DNA of 5,441 bases from Methylocystaceae bacterium. GTDB lineage: Bacteria > Pseudomonadota > Alphaproteobacteria > Rhizobiales > Beijerinckiaceae. Shown one piece after another: positions 1 through 4,306 of the stretch. Positions within the stretch are counted from its first letter, which is position 1, and the number at the start of each line of letters is the position of its first letter. The stretch covers positions 1 through 5,441 of the forward strand of contig PLZT01000240.1 of NCBI GenBank assembly GCA_003152255.1, given 5' to 3'. The position numbers and the translations under genes were made by a program. The notes beneath the pieces were generated by a model that saw only the letters and a list, made by a program, of their open reading frames with translations, had not been told where the DNA came from and did not search any database.

Positions 1-617
1 ACGCCAACGATCAAACCGTCGGGCCGGACCGCCCACCAGAACTGGCCCGCAGGGCGAGAAGAGGCCGCGCCGAGGGCGAGGAGCGCCAGCCCGCCCAGCG
101 TCAGCGCGCGGGGCGGCAGCAGAATCAGCAGCGGCGCCAGCGCGTAAAATTGCATTTCCAGAGCGAGCGACCAAAATTGCGAGGAGACCAGCGAATCCCC
201 GCAAGACGCCACCCCCGCCCAGCAATGGCCCCAGTGAAGGTCGGCGTAAAATCCGGCAGCCGCCGCCAGATCGCCGATCGACGCGCCATGCGCGCCGCTG
301 GCGCCTTGCATGGCCCCTATCGCCGCTACCGTCGCCCAGGCAGGCAATGCGATACGAATGGCGCGCCTGATCCAAAAGGCGACCGCGCCGCGCCGAAAAT
401 TTTCCGGTGCCCGGGCGATCATTCGCGCGGCGTTCTCGAAAATCACAAAGCCGGAAATCACGAAGAACAGATCGACGCCGACGCCAAGCGCCGGCATCGC
501 TAGCCCGAAGGCGATAGTGGAATCGTCGCGGTAGACGAGCGCGACATGGGATAGGATCACCGCCGAAATCGCGAGGCCGCGCAGCTCATCGAGGGCTATG
601 AGCCGTCGCTCCGTCAT
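1..617 (-). CDS. Acyltransferase-3 family membrane protein, C-terminus cut off by window edge
   Basis: This is the first 205 residues of a membrane acyltransferase of the acyltransferase-3 (OafA/YrhL-like) family. Such proteins transfer acyl groups, often acetyl, to cell-surface sugars or exported molecules. Visible family landmarks, in order: LDELRGLAISAVILSH at residues 9-24 with the conserved R13-G14 and H24; GVDLFFVISGF at 47-57; FWIRRAIRIALPAW at 81-94 with the paired arginines; and FWSLALEMQFYALAP at 148-162, the usual WSLxxExQFY block. Several hydrophobic stretches fit the multi-helix membrane domain. The family is normally 350-650 residues, so half or more is missing at the left edge. 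The start is the ATG at 617: the frame reaches a stop only nine codons upstream (643-641) with no other start codon between. No clear Shine-Dalgarno sequence precedes it. It is transcribed away from vapB. The substrate cannot be inferred. Confidence 0.9.
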   Translation of the reverse strand, partial: MTERRLIALDELRGLAISAVILSHVALVYRDDSTIAFGLAMPALGVGVDLFFVISGFVIFENAARMIARAPENFRRGAVAFWIRRAIRIALPAWATVAAIGAMQGASGAHGASIGDLAAAAGFYADLHWGHCWAGVASCGDSLVSSQFWSLALEMQFYALAPLLILLPPRALTLGGLALLALGAASSRPAGQFWWAVRPDGLIVG

Positions 618-637
618 CGGCGGCCGCGAGGCGATTT

Positions 638-681
638 GTATTTACACATATGCATTTACGTATATGCTCTATTGTAAATAC
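638..681. promoter_or_regulatory. Probable vapBC operator: nested inverted and direct repeats
   Basis: A perfect 9-base inverted repeat, GTATTTACA at 638-646 and TGTAAATAC at 673-681, brackets the region. Inside it, two adjacent 14-base direct repeats, ATTTACACATATGC (640-653) and ATTTACGTATATGC (654-667), differ at two positions. The block is AT-rich in otherwise GC-rich DNA and lies just before the antitoxin gene. VapB antitoxins with their VapC partners normally bind such repeats to repress their own promoter; that this block is the operator is inference. Because it sits between divergent genes it could also affect the acyltransferase. Confidence 0.65.
641..668 (+). promoter_or_regulatory. 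Candidate sigma-70-type promoter of vapBC
   Basis: TTTACA at 641-646 matches five of six -35 consensus bases. TATGCT at 663-668 matches four of six -10 bases, with a 16-base spacer. Both elements lie inside the repeat block, as expected for an autoregulated toxin-antitoxin promoter. The match is by eye only. Confidence 0.4.
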
Positions 682-685
682 GGAG
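682..685 (+). promoter_or_regulatory. Ribosome binding site that decides the vapB start
   Basis: GGAG at 682-685 lies 8 bases before the ATG at 694 but only 2 bases before the ATG at 688. Spacing therefore favours 694, which also gives the MPLNI-type N-terminus usual in this antitoxin family. Confidence 0.55.
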
Positions 686-693
686 CCATGTCC

Positions 694-933
694 ATGCCGC
701 TCAATATTCGCGACCCCCGTGCCGCCGAGCTCGCCAGGGAGCTCGCCGCGCGCCGCAAAATCACCATGACCGCCGCGATCATCGAGGCGCTGCAAAACGA
801 AATCAAGCGCGAATGGGACAAAGTCCCGTTGCGCGAACGGCTGGCGCAACTCGCGCTCACCACTCGCGCGCTCGCCGGTCGCAAGGGACGGCCGGTCCCG
901 CGATCCGAGATCGACGATATGTGGAGCCGATAA
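694..933 (+). CDS. vapB: VapB-type antitoxin (PSK-type transcription factor family)
   Basis: A 79-residue antitoxin that should neutralise the VapC ribonuclease encoded next to it and help repress the operon. The N-terminal MPLNIRDPRAAELARELA (residues 1-18), then a basic turn and a helix through about residue 39 (RRKITMTAAIIEALQNEI), fit the ribbon-helix-helix-like DNA-binding part of Rv0623-type VapB proteins. The C-terminal end, SEIDDMW at 71-77, is the usual acidic/aromatic segment that contacts the toxin. Length is normal for the family (about 70-90). The frame is open upstream to 598, and an ATG at 688 would add two residues; 694 is preferred on ribosome-binding-site spacing. Its TAA stop overlaps the ATG of vapC, so the two are translationally coupled. 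Identification rests on these motifs plus the toxin neighbour. Confidence 0.9.
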   Translation: MPLNIRDPRAAELARELAARRKITMTAAIIEALQNEIKREWDKVPLRERLAQLALTTRALAGRKGRPVPRSEIDDMWSR

Positions 934-1337
934 TGTTCATCGACACTTCCGCCGTCGTGTCGATTCTTATGGGCGAGCCGGCCGCCGGCCGCCTCGCCGA
1001 CGCCATCGCGGCTGCGAGACAGCGGCTCACCTCGCCCTTGGTCCGCCTTGAGGCCTGCATGGTTCTCTCGACTAGGCTCGACATCGCGCCGCGTCTCGCG
1101 GAAAAGCAGTTCGACGCATTTCTTGACGAAGCCGGCGTGACCGTCATTCCCGTCACCGACAAGATCGGCGCAATGGCTGTCGCGGCGTTCGAACAGTTCG
1201 GCAAGGGCCGCAGCAAGAAGGCGAAACTCAATCTCGCGGACTGCATGTCCTACGCTTGCGCCAAAAGCTATCGCGCCCCGATCCTATTTACGGGGCGGGA
1301 TTTCGCGAAAACCGATCTCAAAATCGCGTTGGTCTGA
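933..1337 (+). CDS. vapC: VapC-type toxin, PIN-domain ribonuclease
   Basis: A 134-residue PIN-domain protein, the toxin of the VapBC pair. PIN toxins are metal-dependent ribonucleases that cleave RNA such as tRNA or rRNA and halt translation when the antitoxin is lost; the target here is unknown. The four expected acidic residues are visible: D4 in MFIDTSA, E40 in VRLEACMV, D103 in NLADCMSYA, and D123 in LFTGRDFAKTD. The ending FTGRDFAKTDLKIA is typical of the VapC subgroup paired with PSK-type VapB. The domain is full length with no break and should be active. The ATG shares bases with the vapB stop (TAATG), so the start is secure even though the open frame reaches back to 813. Six T residues follow the stop, but no stable hairpin precedes them, so termination is unclear. 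Confidence 0.93.
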   Translation: MFIDTSAVVSILMGEPAAGRLADAIAAARQRLTSPLVRLEACMVLSTRLDIAPRLAEKQFDAFLDEAGVTVIPVTDKIGAMAVAAFEQFGKGRSKKAKLNLADCMSYACAKSYRAPILFTGRDFAKTDLKIALV

Positions 1338-1485
1338 TTTTTTGTGACGCTTGTTCGGGGCGGGCTTCAATCCGTCGAAGCCTCGCGTCCAAAGCCGCCA
1401 TCGCGTCTTCGCTCGGGCGGCCGATGGTCTTTCTCGCGATTGCCTTTCCTTCGCTCGCGCGCGGCGCGACGCCAGAGTTTCTAAA
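1318..1485 (-). pseudogene. Coding-like antisense frame, possible gene remnant or repeat
   Basis: Reading right to left from just after a TAA (1488-1486), this frame stays open for 55 codons to a TGA at 1320-1318. It ends in a plausible amphipathic, protein-like sequence: IGRPSEDAMAALDARLRR, then IEARPEQASQKIRPTRF. The only ATG is at 1401, giving 27 residues, with no good ribosome binding site. The last part overlaps vapC on the opposite strand. It may be the tail of a decayed gene or a dispersed repeat that happens to be open. No function is assigned. Confidence 0.2.
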
Positions 1486-1488
1486 TTA

Positions 1489-1503
1489 TAGGGCGTCGCC
1501 CTA
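1489..1503. repeat. Perfect 7-base inverted repeat with one-base centre
   Basis: TAGGGCG at 1489-1495 and CGCCCTA at 1497-1503 flank a single T. It is a compact GC-rich palindrome within the gene-free stretch; no function is evident. It could be part of a small intergenic repeat element. Confidence 0.5.
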
Positions 1504-1593
1504 CCCTATTTCACAAGGCGCGCGCCCGAGGGGGGCGCCACATAAAAACGATCGTCCCAAGCCCTCAAACCTATCGCCGTGCTCAAGCGGTCA

Positions 1594-1610
1594 ACCGCGC
1601 GATGCGCGGT
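1594..1610. repeat. Hairpin, 7-base stem and 3-base loop
   Basis: ACCGCGC (1594-1600), loop GAT, GCGCGGT (1604-1610) form a strong short stem. No T tract follows on either strand, so it is not a standard intrinsic terminator. It adds to the structured character of the vapC-ssb gap. Confidence 0.5.
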
Positions 1611-1780
1611 CCTTCATGTCGTTGCGGCCCTGCGGGTGACTCTCTTTCCGCGCGGCGATGACGCTGGAGGCGTCGGGGCGAAGGATGTCTTTTAGAGTTT
1701 CGACACAGCTGCGCAGCGTCTAACAAAGGATGCCCGGCAGGAGCAGGAAGGCAACAAGTAAAACTGACATTTAGCTAAAT

Positions 1781-1805
1781 AAAACAACGTGTTATATGTT
1801 GTTTT
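1781..1805. promoter_or_regulatory. AT-rich inverted repeat upstream of ssb, possible operator
   Basis: AAAACAAC (1781-1788) and GTTGTTTT (1798-1805) form an 8-base perfect inverted repeat around a 9-base AT-rich centre. It sits about 85-110 bases before the ssb start in the most AT-rich part of the gap, so it is a reasonable binding site for a dimeric regulator near the ssb promoter. No convincing -35/-10 pair stands out; the best partial matches are TTGTTT at 1799-1804 and CATAAA at 1820-1825, with a short 15-base spacer. The assignment is inference. Confidence 0.4.
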
Positions 1806-1844
1806 GCTTGCTATTCCTGCATAAAGCCCTAGTATGGGGACTGT

Positions 1845-1866
1845 CGCAAAGGAACTGTCCTTTGTG
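1845..1866 (+). promoter_or_regulatory. Hairpin in the probable ssb leader
   Basis: CAAAGGA (1847-1853), loop ACTG, TCCTTTG (1858-1864) form a 7-base perfect stem. It can extend by a G-T wobble (1846/1865) and a C-G pair (1845/1866). It ends 9 bases before the ssb ribosome binding site. In the mRNA it could modulate ribosome access or stability. The hexamer ACTGTC also repeats directly at 1840-1845 and 1854-1859, so a DNA-level operator is an alternative. Confidence 0.4.
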
Positions 1867-1875
1867 TCGCGGTTT

Positions 1876-1881
1876 GGAAAG
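1876..1881 (+). promoter_or_regulatory. Ribosome binding site that decides the ssb start
   Basis: GGAAAG at 1876-1881 lies 7 bases before the ATG at 1889. This selects 1889 over the ATG at 1796 in the same frame, which would add 31 residues unlike any SSB N-terminus. Confidence 0.6.
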
Positions 1882-1888
1882 AAAGCAC

Positions 1889-2215
1889 ATGCGCTCGACA
1901 AATCTTTTTATCGTTCGTGGTTACACCGGCGCCGACGCGAAACCCGTGGGCAAGGCGGCGAAAGTCAGCATCGCCACAACGCGTGTTTGGTACGACGACA
2001 AAAACGCGAAGGTCGAAAAAACGGACTGGGTTACGGTGACGATCCTGAACGAGAAGGCCGTCGCCTTCGCGCTCGACAACGTCAAAAAGGGCGATCCGGT
2101 CTATGCCGAGTGCAGAATTGCCGATGGCTCCTACGAGAAAGATGGACAGAAGATTTATACGACCGACATCATCGCCAACACCTTCGATCTTCTCAAGCCG
2201 CACGACGCCGACTGA
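1889..2215 (+). CDS. ssb: Single-stranded-DNA-binding protein, short plasmid-type
   Basis: A 108-residue OB-fold protein that should coat single-stranded DNA during replication, repair or conjugative entry. The SSB pattern runs along the whole length: NLFIVRGYTGADAKPV (5-20), KVSIATTRVWYDD (25-37), KTDWVTVTI (44-52), KKGDPVYAECRI (66-77), and YEKDGQKIYTTDIIA (82-96). W34 and W47 align with the two DNA-stacking tryptophans of E. coli SSB (W40 and W54). The protein stops at LLKPHDAD, right after the OB fold. The long flexible tail and acidic DDDIPF-type tip that recruit repair and replication partners in chromosomal SSBs are absent, so it probably binds DNA without that recruitment. Such minimal SSBs are typical of plasmids and phages. 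An intrinsic terminator follows at once, so it is a single-gene transcript or the end of one. Confidence 0.88.
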   Translation: MRSTNLFIVRGYTGADAKPVGKAAKVSIATTRVWYDDKNAKVEKTDWVTVTILNEKAVAFALDNVKKGDPVYAECRIADGSYEKDGQKIYTTDIIANTFDLLKPHDAD

Positions 2216-2225
2216 CCGCAGCCAT

Positions 2226-2258
2226 GGCGGGCCTAGAAATAGCGCCCGCCGCTTTTTT
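2226..2258 (+). terminator. Intrinsic terminator after ssb with GAAA tetraloop
   Basis: GGCGGGC (2226-2232) pairs with GCCCGCC (2244-2250). CTA (2233-2235) pairs with TAG (2240-2242) after a single bulged C at 2243, closing on a GAAA loop (2236-2239). Six T residues follow at 2253-2258. It begins 10 bases after the ssb stop. This is a textbook rho-independent terminator with a stable GNRA-type loop. Confidence 0.9.
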
Positions 2259-2301
2259 GCTGTTTAACGCCCCATATCAGGGACACTTCGCGGGTGCGCA
2301 A

Positions 2302-2841
2302 ATGTCAGCTTTTCTTGTCGATGAAATTCATATCAATCTCATTGTGACCGCCGCCATCGACTTGGGGCTTGTCACCAATCTGCCGCCGGCAAATGACGGG
2401 GTGACGATCACGGAGGCCAACGCCGAGGCTTTTGGGCGGATGCTTTGGGCCGAGAACGCGCGCAGCGTCGGCTATCGCTATCCCCTGGACGACAACAGCG
2501 AGCTAAACGCCGAGGCAGCCGGCTATCGGTTTAAGCGTTATCCGCCGCTCACGCCTCACGCCGCCGCGAAGATCATCGCCGCATATAATTATCAGGCTTG
2601 CGAGACGCCCGATTACGACGAGACGCCCGCGGCCCACGCGGTCGCGGCTTTCGCTCCGCTGTTGCCGGTTTACACCGGGGCCAATGAGCGCCCGGAGTTT
2701 GCCCGGATACCCTGGGGCGTCGACGACGAGAGCGCCGCCCGCAAATGTTTTGCGAACCGGACTCCGCCGGCGACTGCCGCGACGATTGCGAAAATGGCCG
2801 ACTTCGCCCGGGAAGGGCAAGGCCCGCGAACTCGCGCTTAA
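2302..2841 (+). CDS. Conserved hypothetical protein with YQACET motif (mobile-element associated)
   Basis: A 179-residue soluble protein of unknown function. It resembles a family of hypothetical proteins found on plasmids and in phages: an N-terminal FLVDEIHINLIV segment (4-15), RMLWAENARSVGYRYP in the middle (46-61), YRFKRYPPLTP (75-85), the hallmark YNYQACETPDYDET (95-108), and IPWGV (136-140). The pattern was recognised from memory, not by a search. Residues 141-179 after IPWGV appear to be an extra, probably disordered tail. No catalytic motif, signal peptide or membrane segment is seen. The ATG at 2302 fits the family N-terminus but has no good ribosome binding site. The frame is open far upstream across ssb and the terminator, which is a shadow reading. 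It lies between ssb and the DUF3560 gene, on the same strand, which suggests a role in establishing or maintaining the element. Confidence 0.75.
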   Translation: MSAFLVDEIHINLIVTAAIDLGLVTNLPPANDGVTITEANAEAFGRMLWAENARSVGYRYPLDDNSELNAEAAGYRFKRYPPLTPHAAAKIIAAYNYQACETPDYDETPAAHAVAAFAPLLPVYTGANERPEFARIPWGVDDESAARKCFANRTPPATAATIAKMADFAREGQGPRTRA

Positions 2842-2891
2842 AACCCTGCCCCGATGTTTTTAGCTGACGCTTCAAAGCGAGGATTTAACAA

Positions 2892-3665
2892 ATGAACTCT
2901 TTTGAGCAAAAGCAAGGCGCGCGAAAAGAGCGCCTTGAGGCGCGCGCGGGCACCCTGCGAGCAGAAGGCGAGGCGCGGATATCGAGAGCGCGGAAAATGG
3001 CCGATATCATCCCGTTCGGCCAGCCCATCCTGATCGGCCATCATTCGGAAAAGGGGGACCGAAGCTACCGGGCCAAGATTCACGCGAATTTCGGCAAAGG
3101 TTTTGATGCCCTGAAGGCCGCCGGAGAGATGGCGGCGCGCGCCGCGAGCGTGGGAAACGGAGGAATATCGTCCGACGACCCCGAGGCCGTCGACAAGCTT
3201 AGGGCCGAACTGGTCACGCTTGAGGCGCAACAGGCCCGGGCGATCCTCGCAAATCGGCTTGTTCGCAAGGAAGACAGGGACGGCCTCGCCGCCGTCGGCT
3301 TTTCCGCCCCGGAAATCGCCGGGCTGTTCACGCCCGACTTTGCCGGACGGCTTGGCGTTCCCGCTTTCCGCCTCACCAACAACAGCGCGAATATGCGGCG
3401 GATCAAGGCCCGGATCGAATTGCTTGAGAAGCAGGCGACGCGCGAAACCAAAGAGACGCAACACAAAAGCGGCGTTCGTCTCATCGAAAACGCCGAGGCG
3501 AACCGGCTGCAGCTGTTTTTTGAAGGCAAGCCGAGCGCGGAGGTTCGCGCCGAGCTGAAAAGCCACGGCTTTCGATGGGCGCCGAGCGAAGGCGCTTGGC
3601 AGCGCCAGCTCTCGAACGGCGCGCGTCATGCCGCCGACTGTGTCTTGAGAAAGCTTTCGAATTAA
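2892..3665 (+). CDS. DUF3560-type plasmid protein
   Basis: A 257-residue cytoplasmic protein of unknown biochemical role. Residues 10-80 are charged and helical (RKERLEARAGTLRAEGEAR, then IPFGQPILIGHHSEK at 40-54), which is the signature of the DUF3560 family found mainly on plasmids and phages. The middle (about 95-190) looks like coiled-coil helices broken by a GF-APEIAGLF segment at 136-146. The C-terminal block at 205-248 (RLQLFFEGKPSAEVRAEL, then GFRWAPSEGAWQRQL) is a small module that recurs in mobile-element proteins, usually with the same spacing. GAGGA at 2879-2883, 8 bases upstream of the ATG, supports the start. It lies 50 bases after the YQACET gene with no terminator between them, so the two may be cotranscribed. 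No membrane segment or catalytic motif is evident. Family assignment is from memory of the motif. Confidence 0.82.
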   Translation: MNSFEQKQGARKERLEARAGTLRAEGEARISRARKMADIIPFGQPILIGHHSEKGDRSYRAKIHANFGKGFDALKAAGEMAARAASVGNGGISSDDPEAVDKLRAELVTLEAQQARAILANRLVRKEDRDGLAAVGFSAPEIAGLFTPDFAGRLGVPAFRLTNNSANMRRIKARIELLEKQATRETKETQHKSGVRLIENAEANRLQLFFEGKPSAEVRAELKSHGFRWAPSEGAWQRQLSNGARHAADCVLRKLSN

Positions 3666-3679
3666 GACGGATGGAGAGC

Positions 3680-3709
3680 CGCCCCGCCTGCAAAGGAGCG
3701 GGCGGGGCG
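3680..3709 (+). terminator. Strong GC hairpin after the DUF3560 gene
   Basis: CGCCCCGCC (3680-3688) pairs perfectly with GGCGGGGCG (3701-3709). Three further inner pairs, one a T-G wobble, leave a six-base loop (3692-3697). The hairpin starts 15 bases after the stop. There is no T tract, so this is a possible transcription end or 3'-protecting structure rather than a classic terminator. A second small stem, GCGCG/CGCGC (3709-3713 and 3717-3721), abuts it. Confidence 0.5.
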
Positions 3710-3722
3710 CGCGCTTCGCGCA

Positions 3723-3750
3723 TGGGGAAACCCCCAAGCCCGTTTCCCCA
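3723..3750. repeat. 9-base inverted repeat overlapping the G-quadruplex tract
   Basis: TGGGGAAAC (3723-3731) and GTTTCCCCA (3742-3750) are exact reverse complements around a 10-base C-rich centre. The structure lies between convergent genes and shares bases with the G-run tract on the minus strand, so the two folds would compete. Confidence 0.6.
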
Positions 3751-3766
3751 AACCCCTTCCCCGCCC
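3731..3766 (-). other. Six-run G-quadruplex motif on the minus strand
   Basis: Read on the minus strand from 3766 to 3731 there are six G runs of lengths 3, 4, 4, 4, 3 and 5, with linkers of 1, 2, 3, 4 and 3 bases. This meets the usual G3+N1-7 quadruplex pattern with two spare runs. It lies in the convergent gap downstream of both operons, and is C-rich (i-motif capable) on the plus strand. Formation in the cell is inferred from pattern only. Confidence 0.6.
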
Positions 3767-3779
3767 ATGGCAGGCCCTC

Positions 3780-3797
3780 GCGGCTCTTGCGAGCCGC
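3780..3797 (-). terminator. Hairpin after the leftward operon
   Basis: GCGGCTC (3780-3786), loop TTGC, GAGCCGC (3791-3797) form a 7-base stem, 8 bases past the stop of the membrane-protein gene when read leftward. No T tract follows on the minus strand, so it is only a candidate end for the operon transcript. Confidence 0.4.
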
Positions 3798-3805
3798 AAG
3801 GGAAC

Positions 3806-4300
3806 TCACTTTCTCTGCGCGGCCGCGCCGATCACCGGCGCGGCAAGCTGCCGATCGACGTAAATCCCTACTCCCGCGCCCGTGGCGAGCAACATCGCCC
3901 CGAGCGCCATTCCGGCGACGCCCCAGCGGATGCTCTCGCGCCGCGCGATGTCGCGCGCGACATCGCGCGCCACCGACCCGACCGCCTTGGCCAGGTCCGC
4001 CCGCGCCGTCGCGATGCTGGCCTTTAGCGACTCCTCCGCCGCGGCTTTCACATCGCCGAAAATCCTCGAGGCTTCCGCGCCGATGGCTTTGGGATATTGC
4101 GAATAAAGACTGTCGTAAAATTGCAGCGCCATCAGGATCGACCAAATAGCATCCGCATCGCGGATTCCGAGCGAGCTTTTTATGTGGTGCAGTCGCTCTC
4201 TCTCGGTCGCCGTAGGCGCCCGCCCAACCAGCCGGCCAAAATTCGTTGCGAGATCGAGGCCCGGCGTGTCATCGAGCGCGAGGTCAGATTCATTTGTCAT
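3806..4300 (-). CDS. Small membrane-anchored plasmid protein, third gene of ATPase operon
   Basis: A 164-residue protein I do not recognise with certainty. Residues 1-30 are polar. A helical region follows (ERERLHHIKSSLGIRDAD, 34-50, then AIWSILMALQFYDSLY to 66), resembling a recurrent small plasmid family (DUF6753-like, from memory). Residues 80-122 are a long charged, probably coiled helix that includes the repeat VARDVARDIARR. One strong transmembrane segment lies at about 126-148 (WGVAGMALGAMLLATGAGVG), followed by a short C-terminal tail, so most of the protein should face the cytoplasm. The start ATG is 6 bases after the stop of the ATPase gene, so coupled translation is likely. Position and topology match the third gene of TraKLM/StbABC-type modules; a membrane anchor for the ATPase is a reasonable inference. 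Confidence 0.75.
   Translation of the reverse strand: MTNESDLALDDTPGLDLATNFGRLVGRAPTATERERLHHIKSSLGIRDADAIWSILMALQFYDSLYSQYPKAIGAEASRIFGDVKAAAEESLKASIATARADLAKAVGSVARDVARDIARRESIRWGVAGMALGAMLLATGAGVGIYVDRQLAAPVIGAAAQRK
3942..3969. repeat. 28-base perfect palindrome inside the membrane-protein gene
   Basis: All 14 base pairs from 3942/3969 inward to 3955/3956 are complementary, with TCGCGCGCGA at the centre (3951-3960). It coincides with codons for the ARDVARDIAR repeat (residues 111-120), and alternating Ala-Arg-Asp codons of this composition tend towards self-complementarity. A protein-binding site is possible but unproven. Confidence 0.7.
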
Positions 4301-4306
4301 TGTCGA

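Larger units (their letters stand above)
1338..1888. other. Gene-free stretch between vapC and ssb
   Basis: About 550 bases with no convincing gene. The left two thirds are GC-rich and contain several short perfect hairpins and a coding-like antisense frame that runs into the 3' end of vapC. From about 1755 the DNA becomes AT-rich and carries the probable ssb control region. Open frames such as 1256-1639 (+) and 1692-1901 (-) lack family resemblance or a ribosome binding site. The stretch could be a decayed gene, a dispersed intergenic repeat, or the junction between accessory cargo and plasmid backbone. Confidence 0.6.

Noticed and set aside
150..534. Plus-strand open frames at 150-503 and 310-534
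   Set aside because: They are antisense to the well-supported acyltransferase and show no family features.
857..1246. 129-residue minus-strand frame within vapC
   Set aside because: It is antisense to vapC, which has all four catalytic acids and a clear partner.
1338..1343. T tract right after vapC as an intrinsic terminator
   Set aside because: No stable stem precedes the six T residues; only 3-base pairings are available.
1714..1726. attC-like core (GTCTAAC) suggesting an integron cassette site
   Set aside because: Only one half-core is present; no matching GTTRRRY partner at a sensible distance and no imperfect palindrome between them.
1796..1888. Longer ssb starting at 1796
   Set aside because: The added 31 residues do not resemble any SSB, and the ribosome binding site supports 1889.
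1692..1901. 69-residue minus-strand frame across the ssb upstream region
   Set aside because: No ribosome binding site or family resemblance. It covers the AT-rich regulatory repeats.
1834..2301. Upstream extension of the 2302 gene across ssb
   Set aside because: The frame is open but overlaps ssb and its terminator. The family-like N-terminus begins at the ATG at 2302.
2838..4145. 435-residue open frame on the minus strand
   Set aside because: It runs antisense through the DUF3560 gene, the hairpin-rich gap and part of the membrane-protein gene in another frame. Its composition is arginine/glycine-rich with no family features, a typical GC-rich shadow frame.
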